DNA of 64,000 nucleotides from Anthoceros angustus (taxonomy: Eukaryota; Streptophyta; Anthocerotopsida; Anthocerotales; Anthocerotaceae): assembly GCA_010909165.1 (NCBI GenBank), contig MU008158.1:645478-709477 (forward strand), read 5' to 3'. A model generated the notes under the pieces. It had not been told where the DNA came from. It did not search any database and saw only the letters and a list, made by a program, of their open reading frames with translations. The position numbers were made by a program, and so were the translations under genes. Positions 31,899 to 41,700 of this stretch are shown in pieces; position 1 is the stretch's first letter; each line of letters starts with the position of its first letter.

Positions 31899-33270
31899 TT
31901 CCCTCGAAAGCAGTCTGGAACCTGGCGACTACTTCGTCGGTGGAATGTTGTGGGTACTCTTGCCTCACCATCTCAAAAGATGAACATCCTAAGTGCTTCG
32001 CCATGGCCACTTGGATGATATGCAATTTCTTGCGCAATATAATTTCATCTGACATTCCCTTCAAATCCATAAGGCCAGTGAGAACTTTCTCAGTGGCACT
32101 AATAAGCATTTGTTGCCCGCTCTCCCCGCAGGAATACCTTGAAAGCAACGCCATGGCTTTGTCTGCATCTCCTTGGGCTTCACCAATATACCCTCAACTT
32201 GTTTCGTTTCTTCCGCTGCTTTCCGTTTGCCTTTGCTCTTTTTGCTCAATCCTGCTGCCACATGTTTCTTCTGTTCTGGCAAGTCACAAGCCTCCCACTT
32301 TGCAAAAATTTTGTCCACATTCTCCCATACCCTTCCTTCCAACTTCGCTATGCACAAGATGTGCGTCCTGTTGTCAACCTTGTTCTGTTTGTAGGCATCA
32401 TCTTCCCGTCCTTCATCATCTTCGATAAGACCCAATACCTTATACAGGTTGAACTTCCAATTCATGGACATATGCACGCCATCCCGCTTGGCTATAAGCA
32501 GTTCATCTCTGAGATATCTTACTTGCTCTATGAACGACATCTTCCGCCGTTTGTCAGACATTGTATTGTGATCAGTCGCCAAAACCCTCATTTCCTGTGT
32601 GGTCAGCCCACAATACACATGTGCCTCTATCCATTTGAAACGCTCTTTCACTGGTGATATGTCCGCCAAATGTTGCATTGCCGCAAATGTGTGGTTCCCG
32701 CCTAACACACCCATGATGTATTTCTTTGCCTCGAATTTTTCCACCAGTCCTCTAGATCATCACACTTGGGATCAATCATGCACAAAGGGGCAATACGCCC
32801 TCCTCAACTCGGCCCTTTCCAATCACGCGAGCCGATAATTAGTCCACGCTTCATCCACACGCCGAATCTGCGCATCCGGTTAGATAAGAGGCGGGCAGAT
32901 TCTCCAGCTTCCAACATCTGGACCACCTTCTTCGCATATCGCATCTCGAATTCGGTGAGGTAGTCCTCCTCGTGGAAGGAAGATTCCAACCTCTCTTCAT
33001 CTGCTGAAAGGTGCACTGTGGGAATGTCTCTCTGACATAGTTCTGTAGTCTTTGCTTTCTTCCGTATTTTACCATGTTCGGCTCCAAACTCTCGCTCTCG
33101 CCGATCCTCTTGCATCAAGACTGCTTCCTCTTTCCATCCCGGCCTTGTATCGGAAATGACTAGCTCTCGCCAACAAATTACCATCCGGACTTGGGTGTCG
33201 TGTTGGTTCTGTTCACGTGCGCTTCGTTTGCCTTTCCTCCAGCCCTCCCGACAATCCAACGGCCGGGTCG
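31899..33270 (-). pseudogene. ParB-like nuclease/CTPase-fold domain (middle exon of ParB-MTase gene)
   Basis: The reading starts after the intron near 33270 with a charged block (EFGAEHGKIRKKAKTTELCQ). It continues through LTEFEMRYAKKVVQMLEAGE and, after a frameshift near 32770, FEAKKYIMGVLGGNHTFAAM, with GGNHTFAA at 32702-32679. This matches the ParB/sulfiredoxin-like signature 'GxHRxxA'. AHVYCGLTTQEMRVLATDHN (about 32621-32562) then corresponds to the 'v.....t..ea..la..eN' block. A Lys-rich linker (KKSKGKRKAAEETK) and an EIILRKKLHIIQVAMAKHLG helix precede the intron at 31898. Members act on DNA in bacteria; the role here is unknown. Confidence 0.72.
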
Positions 33271-33596
33271 ATAGCCTCATAGCACCGGTATAGTAGAAGG
33301 GTGGCGCTGCCGGGATGGAAGGAGTCGGCGCATCCCCTTCCTTGCTCCGCCACATCCATAAACATGCCTGCATGGGGGTTGGGAGGACTCCACACTCGTA
33401 GTAGGCGCATGCCGGGCGCCCTCCTCTTCCTTGCTCCGCCACATCCATACATGCCCGGCCGAGGGTTGGCGGGGACTCCACACCTGGAATGGAGTCGGGC
33501 GCCGCATGCGCGCCACTGGCGGGTTATAAGGGACCGTGGCACAAGCATAGAGTCGGAGGCATGTCATAATCCATTATTAATTGCATCTCTAACCTC
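33271..33596 (-). repeat. Intronic ~95-bp tandem repeat with palindromes
   Basis: TTCCTTGCTCCGCCACATCC occurs twice (about 33338 and 33428), followed each time by ACATGCC... and GGGGTTGG...GACTCCACAC-like sequence. GGCGCATGCCGGGCGCC and GGGCGCCGCATGCGCGCC palindromes border the units. Coding similarity is absent, and a plausible donor (CCGAG|GTTAGAGATG, minus) lies at about 33596, so this is probably an intron of the minus-strand gene. Confidence 0.6.
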
Positions 33597-34587
33597 GGTT
33601 TCCAAGTCATCCCGCTTCTTCCATCATCTTCGGATTGTCCAAGGATGTCGGGCAATGGTCCATCATGCTCATCTTGGGCCCAGCTCCTCTTCCTCCGAGC
33701 TGCCCGAGAGGTCCTCCGTGATTTTGGGAGGGCTGCCCGGTTCGCGATGCTCATTTCTCTGGTGGTCCACGATAGATCGTGTGACAAAAGCACACATTGC
33801 TTATAGAAAGCCCTCCCACTGTTGACACACAAAACCCATAAGCCAACTCAGCCTACATGCGCGAAATGAAAAGCATTCAAGCACAAACAATGTTAGCCAA
33901 CCCGTCCATACGTGTTGATTCTGTTTAGCCTCTCGGGCGGTTGTCGGCATCCGGGAACACTTCTTAAGCTTGAACATCCCAAGGCCCACGGTGATAACCT
34001 TGAACTCCTCCGCACGAATTTCATCCAGCTTGGTGTGGCTTTGTTGTAAGGAGGATCTCGAATTCGCCCTGCGACAAATCCAGACTTGCCCATACAACCC
34101 AGCCAACTCTTGCTCACTGATTTTGGCTTAGCTGGTCCAAACCTCAGAACCTGTAAGGTGTCCATATGGTCAAGATCATCCGCCCGCTCTTGCAAAACCA
34201 CTCCTTCCCTAGACAATTAATCGCATCGATTGAGTTAGTCGCACGATGAGCATAGTTTCTTCCAAGTTGTATGGCGAAGGCACAGGATCGGGTTGCGTTT
34301 TCTTCTTCCCTTCAAGCCTCCTTGTCTTTCGTGGCCCGCCCGCCTCCCGTGTTAGCCGGGCTTTTGCAATTCCGAGCTCGATTTCTTCGCCGCCCCACCC
34401 ACATCCTTACACGCCTCCGATGCTGTTGTTGCGCTGGCCGCCACTTCCTTGTCGGGCCATTTGCCGCCATATCCACTCCTCCGCCTTCGAGTCTTCTTCG
34501 GTTTCTTCTGCCGCACAATCTCAGAAGGTGGTTCAGGCAGAGGCGCCACTAAGTCCTTCTTGCTCCGGAGAGCCCTCCCCGATGCCA
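33597..34587 (-). pseudogene. N-terminal exon(s) of the ParB-MTase gene
   Basis: The best start is the minus-strand ATG at 34587, giving MASGRALRSKKDLVAPLPEP, then a very basic stretch (KKPKKTRRRR) that could be a nuclear localisation signal. In shifting frames a block LDHMDTLQVLRFGPAKPKSV and ELAGLYGQVWICRRANSR, then KLDEIRAEEFKVITVGLGMF (34170-33950), continues the gene, followed by Arg/Ser/Asp-rich sequence to about 33600. No known domain is recognised. An additional small intron near 33840 is possible. Confidence 0.5.
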
Positions 34588-36880
34588 TGATTTCCTGCCA
34601 CAAGGAACGCGGACGCGCATCAACCAGCTGAAAGCATACGTATTAGAGTTCTCACTTTGTGAGGTGGATAGCAACAAATTGGGGAGAAGCACACCTCCTT
34701 CCGTGCGTGGGGATGATTCTCAAAGGCCCTACGAGCATCCACTGGCAAGCGTTGAATCACTCCCTCTTCTCGCCCGCTCGCAGGAGTCCGCATGCATACA
34801 AAGTTGAAGGGGACGTAAAGCCCGTTTTTCGTGTGGATGTGTGGGAAATGGTTTTAAAAGACCTTATACGCCCGGACAAGAAGTTAGGGTTCCCTTCATA
34901 TTTCTCACCGTAACCTCCATGGATTCGCGAACGTACATAATGCATAAATTCCATTTTAGGATAATGTCCTAACTACACCTCTTAATGGTGGTGTCGTTTT
35001 GGCGGAGGCGGCGCCATTACGATGGCGTGCATTGTTTGCCGTTATAGGTCTAGAACTTGTGCATTGAGCGGCGCCTTTCTCGTGCGTTGGTGGCGTTGAA
35101 GTTGGTGGCTTGACGTTATATTTCCCTTTTCCTGCAGGAGAACACACTTTCGTTTGTGTCGTGAAGTGGCATCACCGCAGAATGTTACAGAGACTCACCC
35201 GCATGATGCTGAAGTGAGCGATCTTTGTTGTATCCAATGCACTCCATGCAATAATGTTCCCTTGATGTTCTCCTCTAAACTTCGCTTTCATGTTGCGGGA
35301 AGGAGGACTTGTCATCATCGCAGCTTCAACCGAGAGCCGCAAGAAAAAGGAAACGCAATGCAAGATTGAATGCGTCCGATCCTCCTGTCCCGATGATGCC
35401 GCACAACACACCGCATTTCCAAATGGCTTGTGGGTAGTAGATGGTCGGTGTTAATTGCGTGTAGTTCTCCTCACGCATGCCAACAATGACTGAAGAGGCC
35501 AGTTCCCCGATCGTGTCACCAAATGCCGCGCTTGCATGAAGGTTGGAGGCGGGTCCAGACCTCACCAAGGATTCCTCGGTGTTCCTCGTACACCAAGGAA
35601 CATCAATTTGTATTCACCGTGGAGCGGAGTCCTAGTACGCCGCGCCATGAAGAACCGAATAGTTCCCACGCACTGCGCCGGGTTTGTTTCCAATTGAGGA
35701 AAGGAGGGTGTTCTGAAACCCTCGGCCGATGCACCTTTAGTGAGACAGAGGAAGGCGACCGCCCGACGCACGGTCATTCCACCCCAAACCCGAGCGAAAC
35801 ATTTGTGGCGCCACGGACATGCAATCCGTGGTTCGAGAAGGCGGGCAAGTGGAGTTCCTTTGTCGAAGAGCGACTCGGCGTTGTCACGGACTTCTAAGCC
35901 ATGCCGCAACAAGCAATGCGTCGTAATGTCTAAGGCCAATTTCCATGAGCAACGTTGCTTTTGCGAATGGGGAGGGCGAGCAAGAGACATTTCTTGCCCC
36001 TCCGGTCGTGGACTTACAGCCACCGAAGGACAAGGTCATCACGCATATAATGGGGGCGGCGCATTTGTTGTTTGCAAGCTTTTCAAGAGTATCGCATCGG
36101 CTCGAGGTACGAGGAGTTGAAGAGCGGTGTTATGCAATGCACCGTGGGGATGGGTCAAGAGTGAATCGCGACAACCATCTACACACCGGGAGCCGCGTTC
36201 GATGGATAGAGCCAAGTGATGGCGGAAAGGCTGCCAAACGTTGATGTGTTCCACCGCCGACACGCTCAAAGTTGGAGATCCGGGCCAGATCGCCGGATAT
36301 GACACGGTCTAGTATGCGTCGGTCGATCCCTATTTTCCGACCCTCGGAGGACCAACTTCCCGAAGGTTAGGATTCCAAAGTCTAATAGGTTTTCCACTTG
36401 CTCTTTATGTGAGGGACTGAAGCGCACCATCCGGAACACTTCCGACACAGCAGACCAAGGTTCGTTCTTCATATCCTGCTGGGTAGTGCATAGTTTCTAA
36501 GAACCATTCTGCTGAAGGATGCATAACTGCCCTGTTTACATGTCCTGTGCGGAGTGTATATGCATATGTGTCTTCTTAAAAAGGTGGGCCAGCGTGCTTG
36601 CCTCTTGTCGCAGAGGTGTGGCAATGTAGATACCAATGTGCAAGACTCACATAGGTTGCGTAGGCGGAAGAGTGCTTCCATTCGGGGCCCAGCACCCTTC
36701 AAGACATGCAGCACGCGCCCCCTCAAAGCGCCTCAGCGCCGGGAGGCGGCGGCCCCCAAAGCTTTTCCGCATGTCGGTCGGGGGGCGCATGCCGCTCCAG
36801 CGAGATTAACCGCACCCATGTTCATGTTACAGTAGACCGTGCAACAATATCGATATAATACTGTGTCTCCATTTTTGCAG
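34588..36880 (+). other. Divergent intergenic region and probable 5' exons of the DUF7869-like gene
   Basis: Candidate plus-strand coding segments lie at 35154-35369 (ends REPQEKGNAMQD), 35523-35897 and 36554-36700, but no domain is recognised and frames do not connect. A good acceptor TTTTTGCAG ends at 36880. GC-rich palindromic sequence (GGGGGCGCATGCC type) at 36700-36810 sits just upstream, again in probable intron. The upstream minus-strand gene starts at 34587, so its promoter is here too. Confidence 0.4.
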
Positions 36881-38310
36881 AGGTTTACGAAGGAGCTTTG
36901 GCATCACAGTGCGACTAAGCAATGAGAGAGACAAAGCAAAAACATCGGTCCAAAAGTTATAGTCAGCCCCACAAGTATATGCATTGCTATCGATGGCATG
37001 GACGAAGAAGACAGCTCCCTCATTTCCTCCGTTATCCCAAAGAGTTGGCGAGGCATCACTTATTAATGTTCATGTGGTGGGATGTATGATACATAATTAC
37101 ACTTTCAAGGCGGGCATATTTACACTACGCTAATCACATAACGACGCCAATCTCACTATCCATATAATGTGATGTCATATTTTCTTACGAAGGGTGCTTC
37201 CTAAAGTTCTTTACCTCACCTTGATAATACTTGCGCGAGAACAAGAACCAGCTACTATTCGCGTACCTAAATATGCTCATCGACCTTGGTGTTCGTTAAA
37301 ATAAAGGTTGGGTTCCTATTGGTTGGTCATACCCATGATCGTTGATCAAATGTTTTCTTGTTTCTCAAGCTTCTTAGGCACAAAGAAGCGTTTACTATTG
37401 ATACACTTTGGAGATTTTGACAGCTTTCACCCCAACGCAAGTTAAAGTAATAGAGGTGGCGATTTTCGGTCTTATGTATGGCCCATTAAGAAGGGGACGA
37501 GAGGATATGCATACAAGGCGGCAAAGTGAACTTGAATAATCTTTCCTTCCAACATCAATTTAAAATCACGAGAGAGGAGCGAGACCGAGGTCAAGTTACG
37601 GTCATTCAAGTAAGCGACTCAACATCCCTCAATGGGAATCAAGATGGGTTGGAATTTTGAAATTTGTTCCATCAACCACGACCCACTCATGCCGCTAAGG
37701 CGAGAGACAAAAGGGTCAAGATGGAGGTCTTTCACCAACGGCGTGTGGCGACTTGAAGCATGGCTTCGAACTTGGCGGCGTATATCACGCCATCGGAGAG
37801 GTGTGGTGGAGGTTGTTTTGGTCACCAGAAGGAATTGCCACTATTGTGGAGAACAATATTGCTCTAGTGCTTAAACAACCGTGGAGGTGGTACAACAGAA
37901 GAGGTGGAGGCCACATGCCGCCACTTCAAGTGCCGGAGGAGGTTGTGCTTGATGAAGCATTACTAAGAGAAGTTCCTCAACGGGATATGTATTTGGGAGC
38001 TCACGATGCAAGTCGACAACATCAAGAAATAGAAAGGATGAATGGAGATGTCAAAGAGATAAGGAAGGGCATGTTCATTGCAACTCCATGCTCGGGAGAT
38101 ACACATAAGGGCTCGGATTGGGAAGGTGGAAAGCGTAGACTTGATTGTGCGAACCCATTTCTTATGGTCCACTACAGTGATGAGCAGATGCTTTTGAAGG
38201 GAAATATGTTGAGGAGTTCTTTGTTAGAGGACCGACAATCGACGATCGCGAAATGGGAAGAGAGTGGGAAGAGAAATTTACCCAAAACATTCGAAACTAT
38301 TTGTGAATAA
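36881..38310 (+). pseudogene. DUF7869-like putative DDE transposase
   Basis: The downstream exon begins after TTTTTGCAG. It shows AIDGMD at 36986-37003, NVHVVGCMIHNYTFKAGIF (about 37058-37115), LDNT at 37220-37231 joined by a frameshift to ENKNQLLFAYLNMLIDLGV (37237-37293), and GHTHD at 37325-37339 followed, one base out of frame, by VDQMFSCFSSF. This D...LDN..ENKN...GHTH..vDq.F series is the signature of the DUF7869 family, which looks like an RNase-H-fold catalytic core. Treating it as the element's transposase is my inference. A C-terminal frame continues to 38310 (185 codons, no domain known). Confidence 0.72.
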
Positions 38311-38589
38311 GACTATTATTCTCTATTATGGGTTCAACCTCAATGCAAGAAAGCACCTTTACGCTCCGACAAGAAGGCTATTCGAGATAGAATGAATCAC
38401 CGACCTTATCTGCAGCTGAGAGGAGGATGACCATGAAGTGGATGATGGATGTCCTTTGGTTGATGAAGGAATTCAGTGTCCCGAAGACTAGAGATTTTAG
38501 GGTTTTGTTTTCACGATAGAGTGAGCGTATGTTGGCTTCCGAGTTTCATACTCGGCCGACAGTTACTAGATAGGTTGGCTGAACACTGG

Positions 38590-39410
38590 TCGCACGTTTT
38601 TACGTCGCTATGTAATGAAGGCGTTTACCGGGTCCATGCTTTTACGTGGTCTACCAGTTGTCTTCCAAAAATACCGTGGAGGCGCCGGCATGCTGGCGCC
38701 ATCATTGACAATACCCTAGCCTGCACAGTTCACTCCTAATATGTTTGAACATTTGTCACATGGGATGGCATTTCGCGGGTCCATGTGTTCCCTAGTTTCC
38801 AAGGTTAGTCACTTGTTTCTCGTTTGTAGCGGTATAAGCGGTGGGCGCCGGCATGCCGCGCCTCCACCGCCCCACATTCCACCTCATGTGTTTAAACGTT
38901 TTTGAAGGGATGGCATTTCATGGCCAGGCCCACGAGTTTGTGCAAGGTAAGTCACTTGTTTCTACCGCTTTGTAGAAAATATAGATAGTGGAGGCACCGG
39001 CATGCCGGGGCCTCCACCGACAATACCTAGCCCGCATTCGCTCCTCATATGTTTCAACGCTTTGTCGATGGGACGGCATTTCGGGTCCATGTGTCCCTAG
39101 TTCTTTCCAAGGTAAGTCACTTGTTTATCAGTGTAACAGGAGGCGCTGCATGCCGCGCCTCCACCGCCCCACAGCCCACTCCGCATATGTTACAACGTTT
39201 GTCGATGGGACGGCATTTCGGCAGGCCCACGAGTCGCCCCAAGGTAAGTCACTTGTTTCTACCGTCAGAAGATATAGATGGAGGCGCTGCATGCCGCGCC
39301 TCCATTGACAATACCTCCGCAGTTCAATATCCATATGTTTCGATGTTTGTCGGAAGGCGGAATTTCTCGAGTCCATGCGTCCAAAAGTTCTCTCTAAGGT
39401 AAGTCAATCT
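38590..39410 (+). repeat. Five-unit tandem array with GC-rich palindromes
   Basis: Units of about 141-165 bp each carry a palindrome around GGCATGCC/GCATGC (starts at 38678, 38843, 38990, 39139, 39280). Each then has TATGTTT.AACGTTTGTCGATGGGACGGCATTTC-like sequence and CAAGGTAAGTCACTTGTTT (last copy AAGGTAAGTCAATC). A partial unit precedes at about 38590. The GGTAAGT word is a perfect plant splice-donor match, so the units could also behave as repeated exon/intron pieces. Subterminal repeats of this kind bind transposase in other TIR families. Confidence 0.85.
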
Positions 39411-39705
39411 CCTCACTTCCGAGACTTTTGTTCCCCTTGCCGATTGTTTTTCTTTGATAGCACCCATCCATGAAGTGTGTGAGACTGTACAAAACACACA
39501 CCAGGCATGGAAACGCAATTGCATGTCTTGATTCTGGAAGATGGAAACAGGACTTGCAGCATGTTGAATTTTCATTGTCATCTCCAATAGTTATTACTCC
39601 CTCATTAAAACGGTTTTCCAAAATCATATACCCTTTACGTCTTGAATGAATAGCAAGAGGCCTCTCTCGTGCCCTCTTCACGCCACCAAAGTCATGTATG
39701 GGCAT
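39394..39705 (-). CDS. Hypothetical 103-residue ORF near the right TIR
   Basis: An open minus-strand frame starts MPIHDFGGVKRARERPLAI and includes a Cys/His-containing stretch (NSTCCKSCFHLPESRHAI). I recognise no domain. It sits between the palindromic array and the right TIR, pointing toward the array. It may be an exon of a third gene, or chance. Confidence 0.3.
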   Translation of the reverse strand: MPIHDFGGVKRARERPLAIHSRRKGYMILENRFNEGVITIGDDNENSTCCKSCFHLPESRHAIAFPCLVCVLYSLTHFMDGCYQRKTIGKGNKSLGSEEIDLP

Positions 39706-39894
39706 TATTTCAAGGCAAATGTGTGCCCATCGAGGTTGTATATCCCTTTCCAGCCTATGTCATGACATTATCCCGGCTTCGCAAAAGAAACCAGTAATTT
39801 TGAAGCATTTTTTGTGGAAAATGGCAGGATCAGGCGTTTCGTTCCCATGTTCCCGCCGGTTACCAGTTTATTCATTGAAAAAGCCGCTTCCTGT

Positions 39895-39924
39895 TTATTC
39901 CGACGGTATGAATATTATCGTGTT
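39895..39924 (-). repeat. Right TIR of the 9.8-kb element
   Basis: TTATTCCGACGG...ATTATCGTGTT is the inverse of the left TIR with one mismatch in 30. It is followed by CTCC (39925-39928) and the resumed coiled-coil ORF. Confidence 0.92.
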
Positions 39925-41700
39925 CTCCGTGGGCCACTCTCCATCCTCACACCTACCCTTGTAGGCGTCCCTTGCGGTGGTCAATTCTCCCACCTTGACA
40001 TGGAGGGTCACATTCTCCTCCCTTGCTTCTTTCAGCTGGTTGGCCATCCTTGCAAGGGCAATCCGCCCAAAATCTCCTTTTCCTCACTACTGATCCTGCA
40101 CCACCTTCTTGTGGTGCTCTTCCTCTTGGAACCTCCTTGCTTCTTTCAGGCTGGTTGGCCATCCTTGCACGAAGGGGCGTAATCACAAAATCTCCTTTTC
40201 CTCACTACATCCTGTTGCCACCTTCTTGTGGTGCTCTTCCTCTTGGAACCTCCTTTGCTCCAGCTCAGCCACTTGCTTGGCAAGTCTCTTCTTCTCCACT
40301 TGCCATTCACTTCCCTCTCGCTCTAGCTCTTGTACCTGCTGATCTTGAGCCTTTAGCTCCGCGCGCTTCTCTTCCAAATCAAATCGGGTCCTTCGCAATT
40401 CCTCTTCCATGTCCCGGATCTTGATGGCTTGGGTAGCCATCACCTGCTCTTGTGCATCCATTTGTTGGATCGCCACCTTCTCCCTTCCTAGGGCCTCTGT
40501 TTTGCCCTTTCTCTCCCGCTCTAGCTGGGCAAAATGCTCTTCCGCCTTCTGCCTCCACGAATCCCGTTGGGTTGTTGCCCGAATGGCTCTCTCCTCGGTC
40601 TGTGACAACCTCCCCTCTAGGACCTTCTCCGCTCTCCGCTGGTCCACGAGATCCCGCTGGAGTTTTTCCACAGCCTTCTCCAGCTTGGCTGCCTTCTCGT
40701 CGGACTCCATGGCTTCCAATTGCCATTTAGTCCCTGCTCTCCTCTCCGTCATTTCTTGGGCCTTGACTTCCTCCTGACTTGCCCACAAGGAGGCTGCTAG
40801 CTCCCTAGCCCCCTTCAAATTCACGCGGCTGAGTGTCTCACAAGCACTCAGCAATTCTCCTAGGGGTCCTAATTCCACCCCTACTGCCTTCTTGCTGGGA
40901 ATTTCCAGCTCCCTTGCGCTCCTCGGACCATCGCGCGGCGGTGGGGGTCCTCTCACCGTCGCCCCATCCGCCCTTCCTCCGAGCGCGGGTAGTGGCGGCC
41001 TAGGCGCCCTTGCATGGCTCTCGAGCCCTTCCCTTCCCCTACCGTCGCCTCTGGGGCGTGGGGTGCCCCCTTGGTGCTGCTCCCAGCGTAGATCGCGCCT
41101 GCCTACCGTGGTGGTACGCCTACCACAGTGATCGCCCACCCTTGGGTGGGGTGCCTCCCCTGGGGTGGGGCTGGGGTGCCTCTCTGCTAGGCACAAATGA
41201 GATGGTGGGGACTCCCCCCACCCTTGGGACTGTCACCCCTCCTGTGGTAGTCCTCCTCTCATAGACTACCATTCGGCCTTCCTCGGCCCGGTTCCTGTTC
41301 CTCTCCTCCCCCTTGCTCTTGTAGGGGAAAAGCTTCCCACTCTGGCAACCTTGTTGCCTCTACATCCTCCGCCCTTGCTCCTAGCATGCTTGTGGAGGTC
41401 GCCTCGCCCTGCTGAACGGATTCCACAAAATCAGAATCGTCGCAGAGGGCCAGGAGCACAGGCACCATGGAACACCACCCTTGCAGAGCAGCTTCATCAA
41501 CACTTGGGAGAATGGGTAATCGAATCCAAACCAACACTGCTCGCATTCTTGAAGTAAGGAGTCTTTCAATACCGATTGAATCTCTCTTCCCGGTCGGTAG
41601 CCACTTGGTGATTGCCCTTCCACAAAAGAAACCAAAATCAAAGAGGTTTTCTAACAACCCATGTTTCCCTCCCATAAGTGTTACTCAATTAATAACGGTG
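39925..41700 (-). pseudogene. Coiled-coil gag-like protein copy B, main part
   Basis: The longest open frame of the family (41196-40183, 337 codons) shows a Pro/Arg-rich segment, LGPLGELLSACETLSRVNLK, then a long coiled coil with heptad-like Glu/Lys/Arg/Leu, including EELRRTRFDLEEKRAEL and RLAKQVAELEQRRFQEEEHH. The N-terminal side (41675-41259) carries the MVVYERRTTTGG block. Relative to copy A, a 114-117-bp segment is tandemly duplicated (40025-40138 and 40139-40255), which shifts the frame. A coiled-coil gag or extra ORF of an LTR element is the likely role; no enzyme motif. Confidence 0.65.
40025..40255. repeat. Tandem duplication inside coiled-coil copy B
   Basis: Two adjacent units share GCTTCTTTCAG(G)CTGGTTGGC, AAAATCTCCTTTTCCTCACT and CTTGTGGTGCTCTTCCTCTT. 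Copy A (about 1200-1318) has a single unit, so the duplication is specific to copy B. Confidence 0.85.

Larger units (their letters stand above)
30105..39924. mobile_element. 9.8-kb TIR DNA transposon carrying ParB-methyltransferase and DUF7869-like genes
   Basis: Thirty-base TIRs (one mismatch) at 30105-30134 and 39895-39924 begin AACACGATAATATTCATACC. The element is flanked by CTCC on both sides, and the uninterrupted paralog at 1095-1110 has a single CTCC. Inside are a minus-strand, intron-bearing ParB-like plus methyltransferase gene (34587 to about 30790), a plus-strand DUF7869-like gene (about 36881-38310), intronic tandem repeats, a five-unit palindromic repeat array and a 103-codon minus frame. 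The 4-bp target duplication and TIR do not match the major plant superfamilies I know (CACTA 3 bp, hAT 8, Mutator 9, Harbinger TWA), though Sola and Ginger also make 4-bp duplications. Confidence 0.88.

Noticed and set aside
30790-34587. Bacterial restriction-modification contamination
   Set aside because: The gene has eukaryotic intron signals, lies between TIRs inside a plant-type repeat, and has no bacterial flanks.
38590-39410. Regularly spaced palindromic repeats resembling a CRISPR array
   Set aside because: Units are 141-165 bp, diverged throughout, lie in a eukaryotic TIR element and have no cas genes. They are tandem transposon repeats.
30105-39924. Classing the element as CACTA, Mutator, hAT or Harbinger
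   Set aside because: TIR does not start CACTA/CACTG, and duplication is 4 bp rather than 3, 9 or 8; no corresponding transposase motifs are seen.
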